From Rubrivirga sp046845755 (GTDB taxonomy: Bacteria; Bacteroidota; Rhodothermia; Rhodothermales; Rubricoccaceae), in the NCBI RefSeq assembly GCF_046845755.1, contig NZ_CP177357.1, forward strand, positions 1,116,001 to 1,180,000: 64,000 bases of DNA, read 5' to 3'. Below the pieces are notes generated by a model. That model saw only the letters and a list, made by a program, of their open reading frames with translations, searched no databases and was not told the DNA's origin. Shown piece after piece: positions 60,867 to 64,000 of the stretch (position 1 is its first letter; every line of letters begins with the position of its first letter). The translations under genes were made by a program, and so were the position numbers.

Positions 60867-60947
60867 TCTGGGCCTCGGCCCGCGGGGCGGGCGGAACGGC
60901 GGCGCAGGGGGGCCGGTAGCACGGGCCCTTTCTCCAACCCCCCACTC

Positions 60948-61757
60948 ATGGCCCGCTTCCTCTGCGCCGTCCACGCCCCCAACGCCACGCCCCGCGCGTA
61001 CGCCCTCGTCGAGGTCATGGACGGCCCGACGTACGCCGTCCGCGACCTCCGCCGGGTCTCGGGCGACGACCCCATCCAGTCCGTCCTGAAGGCGCTGAAC
61101 TCCGAGCGGCAGTACGCCGGCCAGACGACGGTCGTCACGACGGGCGGGCAGAAGGCGGCCGACGCGATCCACGCCGTCGGCCCGAGCGCCGTCGCCGTCC
61201 ACGTCGGGTCCGGCAACAACGACGCGCACGACGTCTCGGCGCAGGTCCTGGTCGACACGTTCGAGGGGCTCTACCGCGCCGGCGCCGTCGACGCGCCCGG
61301 CTCGATCGACGCGGCCAGCGAGGCGGTCGAGGCGATGTACGCCGCCGCCGACCTCGAGGCCGCCGCGCCCGACTCCGACCGCAACGGCGACGGCGACATC
61401 GACGCGAGCGAGGACGGCGCCTCGACCACGCTGGCCGGCACGTCGGTCGCCGGCTCCGGTCCCTCGCGCGCCGTCATCGAGCAGTCCGGGAACGCGGCGA
61501 ACGTGTCGACCGAGGTGATCGACGCGCCGCTCAGCCCCGACGAGGCCACGGCCATGCGTATCGCGGCGATGGAGAACCAGGGCCGCGTCGCCGCCGACAC
61601 CGGCGCCACCGTCGACCTCGGCGACCACGAGGACGTGTCGCTCGCGCTGGCGCTCGCGTGCTGGTACGGCGAGGTCTCGCGCGACGGCCTGCCCCAGACC
61701 GACCAGGCCGACCGGGCGATGGCGAACCGCGTCAACCGCCGCAAGCGGAAGAACTAG
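60948..61757 (+). CDS. uncharacterised protein resembling a terminase-nuclease (RNase H-like) domain with a calcium loop
   Basis: The product is 269 residues. The pattern TTVVTTGGQKAADAIHAVGP, SAVAVHVGSGNNDAHDVSAQ and, near the end, HEDVSLALALACWYGEVSRD resembles the RNase H-fold nuclease part of phage terminase large subunits, where a D-D pair precedes ALALACW. The middle holds SDRNGDGDIDASEDG, an EF-hand or dockerin-like loop (DxNxDGxID). Both similarities are by eye. No other phage genes are near, and the ATPase part of a terminase is absent, so this may be a domesticated fold. Soluble; function unknown. Confidence 0.55.
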   Translation: MARFLCAVHAPNATPRAYALVEVMDGPTYAVRDLRRVSGDDPIQSVLKALNSERQYAGQTTVVTTGGQKAADAIHAVGPSAVAVHVGSGNNDAHDVSAQVLVDTFEGLYRAGAVDAPGSIDAASEAVEAMYAAADLEAAAPDSDRNGDGDIDASEDGASTTLAGTSVAGSGPSRAVIEQSGNAANVSTEVIDAPLSPDEATAMRIAAMENQGRVAADTGATVDLGDHEDVSLALALACWYGEVSRDGLPQTDQADRAMANRVNRRKRKN

Positions 61758-61777
61758 GCGGCCCCCACGAATGCCGC

Positions 61778-61810
61778 GAGCGGCCACTTCCGAGTCGGGG
61801 GTGGCCGCTC
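61778..61810. terminator. stem-loop between convergent genes (61757 and 61830)
   Basis: GAGCGGCCAC pairs with GTGGCCGCTC (10 bp) across a 13-nt loop. There is no U-tract. Confidence 0.4.
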
Positions 61811-61829
61811 GTCGGTTGGCCGGCCGCCG

Positions 61830-62411
61830 CTAGACGCGAGCCGCGGCCGGGTCGATCGGAAATTCCGGCGCCGGCGAGGGCCGCTCGGCCGGCTGGCGGA
61901 CGATCTCGCACACCAGGTGCTGGAGCTCGGGCAGCAAGAGCCGGTCGAGCGCCAGCCGGACGGCGTCGACGGCGCCGGGGCAGCAGAAGAGGAGCGTCTC
62001 CGGCGGGCCGTCCTCGTGCCCGTAGACGCCGGCCGTCGCGCGCGACAGCATCGCCGCCGCGCCGACCTCCTGGAACGACAGCATCCGGAACAGCTCGCCG
62101 AAGCCGGGGAGTCGCTTCTGGATGAGGCGCTCGGCGACCTCCACGGTCCGGTCGCGGCGGCCGATGCCGGTGCCGCCCGTCGTGACGACGACCTCGACGC
62201 GGCCGGCGAGGTGGAGGAGCACGGCGCGGATGGCCTCGGGGTCGTCGGGGACGATGCGGTAGAACTCGAGCGTGTGGCCCGCCGCGCGGAGCCCGTCGGC
62301 GAGCGCCTTGCCACTGGCGTCCGTCTCCTCGGTCCGCGTGTCGGAGACCGTGATGACGGCGCAGCCGACCGGCATGTCGCGGGAGAGGAGTCGGTGGGCG
62401 TCGGCGGACAT
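61830..62411 (-). CDS. molybdopterin adenylyltransferase / MoaB-Mog family protein
   Basis: This enzyme adenylylates molybdopterin before MoeA inserts molybdenum. It has 193 residues from the ATG at 62411. The conserved start VGCAVITVSDTRTEETDASG, followed by KALADGLRAAGHTLEFYRIV PDD in outline and the substrate motif EVVVTTGGTGIGRRDRTVEV (TTGGTG at 77-82), define the family. The C-terminal part MLSRATAGVYGHEDGPPETL and LPELQHLVCEIV fits MoaB-like members. MoaB and Mog are similar in sequence, so the subtype is not decided. moeA lies nearby, supporting a molybdopterin role. Confidence 0.9.
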   Translation of the reverse strand: MSADAHRLLSRDMPVGCAVITVSDTRTEETDASGKALADGLRAAGHTLEFYRIVPDDPEAIRAVLLHLAGRVEVVVTTGGTGIGRRDRTVEVAERLIQKRLPGFGELFRMLSFQEVGAAAMLSRATAGVYGHEDGPPETLLFCCPGAVDAVRLALDRLLLPELQHLVCEIVRQPAERPSPAPEFPIDPAAARV

Positions 62412-62439
62412 GGGCCTGGGGAAGGGGCCAGTCAGACCC

Positions 62440-62787
62440 TCAGCCCGTCCGTTCCGTTCCGGGCGCGGGCTCGCCAAACCAGCGGGGCGGGTCGTGCCCG
62501 TGCCCGCCCCACGGGTTGCACCGGAGGATCCGCCAGACCGCGAGGATGGACCCCTTCAGCGCCCCGTACTTCCGGAGCGCCAGCACGGCGTACTGCGAGC
62601 ACGTCGGCGAGTACCGGCACGTCGCCGGGAGCCAGGGCGAGACCGCGCCCTGGTACAGCCGGACGACGCCGACGAGGGCGAGGCGGGGGAGGCGCCAGAG
62701 TCCCGACGACAGACGACGGACGACGGACGACGGGTCTGGGCGCCGCGCGGGCAACCCGGGGTCCGTCGTCCGAGGTCCGTCGTCCAT
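62440..62787 (-). CDS. yidD: membrane protein insertion efficiency factor YidD, with a repeat-derived N terminus
   Basis: YidD assists YidC-dependent membrane insertion. The product is 115 residues; the core from about residue 37 (LALVGVVRLYQGAVSPWLP) is standard, with TCRYSPTCSQYAVLALRKYG (cysteines and CSxYA) and ILAVWRILRCNPWGGHGHDP, which ends as in the family. The first ~30 residues (MDDGPRTTDPGLPARRPDPS) are encoded by inverted word repeats of GACGACGG-type, and no ATG lies closer to the core. Either the repeats have extended the protein or a non-ATG start is used. It lies 4 bp upstream of gdhA's stop. Confidence 0.88.
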   Translation of the reverse strand: MDDGPRTTDPGLPARRPDPSSVVRRLSSGLWRLPRLALVGVVRLYQGAVSPWLPATCRYSPTCSQYAVLALRKYGALKGSILAVWRILRCNPWGGHGHDPPRWFGEPAPGTERTG

Positions 62788-62790
62788 CGG
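62705..62790. repeat. inverted word repeat overlapping the yidD 5' end
   Basis: ACGACAGACGACGGACGACG at 62705-62724 and beyond is a chain of GACGACG words. The opposite arm GGTCCGTCGTCCGAGGTCCG at 62759-62778 and beyond is the complementary word GTCCGTCGTCC twice. The arms flank a 20-bp spacer. It lies between yidD's core and gdhA. Confidence 0.6.
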
Positions 62791-62791
62791 C

Positions 62792-64000
62792 TTAGGCGTA
62801 GATGCCGCGCAGCTTGAGCGCCCCGGCCACCTTCTCGATGGCGATCACGTAGGCGCCGATGCGCATCGACGTGTCGTACTTCTCGGCGGCGTCGTAGACG
62901 CGGTCGAAGGCCGCCCGCATCATCCGGTCGAGCCGGCGGTTGACGCGGTCCTTGCTCCAGAAGTAGCCCTGGCGGTCCTGGACCCACTCGAAGTACGAAA
63001 CCGTCACGCCGCCCGCGTTCGCCAGGATGTCCGGGATGACGAGCACGCCGTTCTCGTTCAAGATGGTGTCGGCGCCCGGCGTCGTCGGGCCGTTGGCGCC
63101 CTCGGCCACGATCTTGGCCTTGACCTCGTGGGCGTTCTCGGCCGTGATCTGGTTCTCCTTGGCGCACGGCGCCAGCACGTCGACGTCGAGCGCGAGCAGC
63201 TCGGCGTTCGAGATCTCCTCGGCGCCGGGGAAGCCCTTGAGCGAGCGGTTGTGCTCGTCGGCGTAGGCGATGGCCGCGTCGATGTCGATCCCGTCGGCGT
63301 TGTAGTAGCCGCCGGAGACGTCGGAGACCGCGACGATCTTGCAGCCCTGCTCGCGCAGCAGCTGCGCGGCGACCGAGCCGACGTTCCCGAAGCCCTGGAC
63401 GGCGACCGTCGACTGGGCGGGCTTAAGGCCGAGCCGGTTCATCGCGCCGATCGTCGTCGTCATGACGCCCCGGCCGGTCGCCTCGCGGCGGCCCTCGGAG
63501 CCGCCGATGAGGAGCGGCTTGCCCGTCACGACGGCCGTCTCGGTCCGCTTGGCGTGCATCGAGTACGTGTCGAGCAGCCAGGCCATCACCTGCTCGTTGG
63601 TGTTCATGTCCGGGGCCGGGATGTCCTTGTCCGGGCCGAACACGTCGAGCAGGTTCGCCGTGTAGCGGCGCGTCAGCCGCTCGACCTCGCCGGCCGACAT
63701 CGTCGACGGGTCGCAGGCGACGCCGCCCTTGGCCCCGCCGAACGGGACGCCGACGACGGCGCACTTCCAGGTCATCCAGGCCGCGAGCGCCTTGACCTCG
63801 TCGACGTGGACGTCGGGCGCGAAGCGGATGCCGCCCTTCGAGGGCCCGAGCACCTCGGAGTGGATCACGCGGTAGCCCTCGAAGACCTTGAGCGTGCCGT
63901 CGTCCATGACGACGGGGATGCTGGTGATGTGGATGCGCGAGGGCGAGCGCAGCACTTCGTAGAGCCCGGGGTCGAGCCGCAGCAGCTCCGCCGCCACGTC
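62792..64000 (-). CDS. gdhA: Glu/Leu/Phe/Val dehydrogenase (glutamate dehydrogenase), 5' end beyond window
   Basis: This NAD(P)-dependent enzyme interconverts glutamate and 2-oxoglutarate plus ammonium. About 402 C-terminal residues are visible; the frame is open to the window edge, and an in-frame GTG at 63997 is not taken as the start because the family begins some 15-25 residues earlier. Motifs: GPSKGGIRFAPDVHVDEVKA, the catalytic-lysine stretch VGVPFGGAKGGVACDPSTMS, the GRGVMTTTIGAM segment, and the Rossmann motif AVQGFGNVGSVAAQLLREQG. The ending MRIGAYVIAIEKVAGALKLR fits. Next on the strand is yidD with 4 bp between. Confidence 0.95.
   Translation of the reverse strand, partial: DVAAELLRLDPGLYEVLRSPSRIHITSIPVVMDDGTLKVFEGYRVIHSEVLGPSKGGIRFAPDVHVDEVKALAAWMTWKCAVVGVPFGGAKGGVACDPSTMSAGEVERLTRRYTANLLDVFGPDKDIPAPDMNTNEQVMAWLLDTYSMHAKRTETAVVTGKPLLIGGSEGRREATGRGVMTTTIGAMNRLGLKPAQSTVAVQGFGNVGSVAAQLLREQGCKIVAVSDVSGGYYNADGIDIDAAIAYADEHNRSLKGFPGAEEISNAELLALDVDVLAPCAKENQITAENAHEVKAKIVAEGANGPTTPGADTILNENGVLVIPDILANAGGVTVSYFEWVQDRQGYFWSKDRVNRRLDRMMRAAFDRVYDAAEKYDTSMRIGAYVIAIEKVAGALKLRGIYA

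Noticed and set aside
60948..61757. A prophage boundary suggested by the terminase-like protein
   Set aside because: No integrase, portal, capsid, tail or lysis gene is present within 10 kb on either side, and neighbouring genes are core metabolism.

Overview
The window is a 64 kb chromosomal segment of a very GC-rich (roughly 70 % or more by eye) member of the Bacteroidota/Rhodothermota lineage, most like the Rhodothermia (Rubricoccaceae/Rubrivirga type). The case for this rests on several features. Many genes carry a Bacteroidota-type -7 promoter element (TAnnTTTG, here usually TACCTTSG or TAGCTTNN). Shine-Dalgarno sites are essentially absent. There is a type IX secretion sorting domain, a SusC-like TonB plug domain on a lipoprotein, a YtxJ/BrxC-type monothiol protein of the bacillithiol system, and many short lipoproteins. 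This placement is inference from gene content; no 16S or ribosomal protein genes are present.

Layout. 1-5.2 kb: end of gpsA, an AlbA_2-domain protein, two lipoproteins and topoisomerase IV subunit A (parC). 5.2-9.2 kb: an outer-membrane barrel, a SnoaL-like protein, parE, and a tightly overlapping trio (small antitoxin-like protein, MNT-type nucleotidyltransferase, small membrane protein). 9.2-17.6 kb: a DUF3667 membrane protein, a histidine phosphatase lipoprotein, a Uma2 nuclease, lepA, and two tandem, strongly diverged signal peptidase I genes. 17.6-23 kb: a 21-bp tandem repeat array, a large vWA-like membrane protein, a tandem-domain cytidine deaminase, tRNA-Leu(UAA) and a flavoprotein dehydrogenase. 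23-31 kb: a gap with REP-like palindromes, a redox pair, oligoendopeptidase F, a CYTH-HTH-CHAD fusion, a ferrochelatase-like protein and a plug-domain lipoprotein. 31-40.8 kb: RNase R, DsbD with a redoxin lipoprotein, tRNA-Gly(GCC), a Nudix hydrolase, prephenate dehydrogenase, rhomboid protease and a miniature T9SS-targeted protein. 40.8-54.5 kb: clpC, an IscA-type protein, a large lamin-tail-domain exoprotein, an M20 amidohydrolase, a YbdK-type ligase, photolyase, GNAT, hemolysin III, PduO-type adenosyltransferase and an ABC ATPase. 54.5-64 kb: an intergenic palindromic element, a giant DUF4175 protein, moeA, an SCP2 protein, a cryptic nuclease-fold-like protein, moaB/mog, yidD and the start-truncated gdhA.

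Most of this is ordinary core genome: topology (parC/parE), translation (lepA, tRNAs), secretion (two lepB, yidD), RNA decay (rnr), proteolysis (clpC, pepF, rhomboid), disulfide and thiol redox (dsbD, redoxin, BrxC), tetrapyrrole and cobalamin handling, and molybdopterin synthesis (moeA, moaB). I see no prophage, integrase, insertion sequence or CRISPR array.

The least ordinary signals are: a strict 21-bp tandem array between convergent genes; a matched upstream motif at identical spacing in the parC and parE promoters; 'word-repeat' inverted arms in short intergenic gaps, one of which supplies the N terminus of YidD; a toxin-antitoxin-like pair translationally coupled to parE; and several domain oddities (cytidine deaminase with the halves reversed, CYTH-HTH-CHAD, stand-alone TonB plug lipoprotein, sorting-domain-only T9SS protein).
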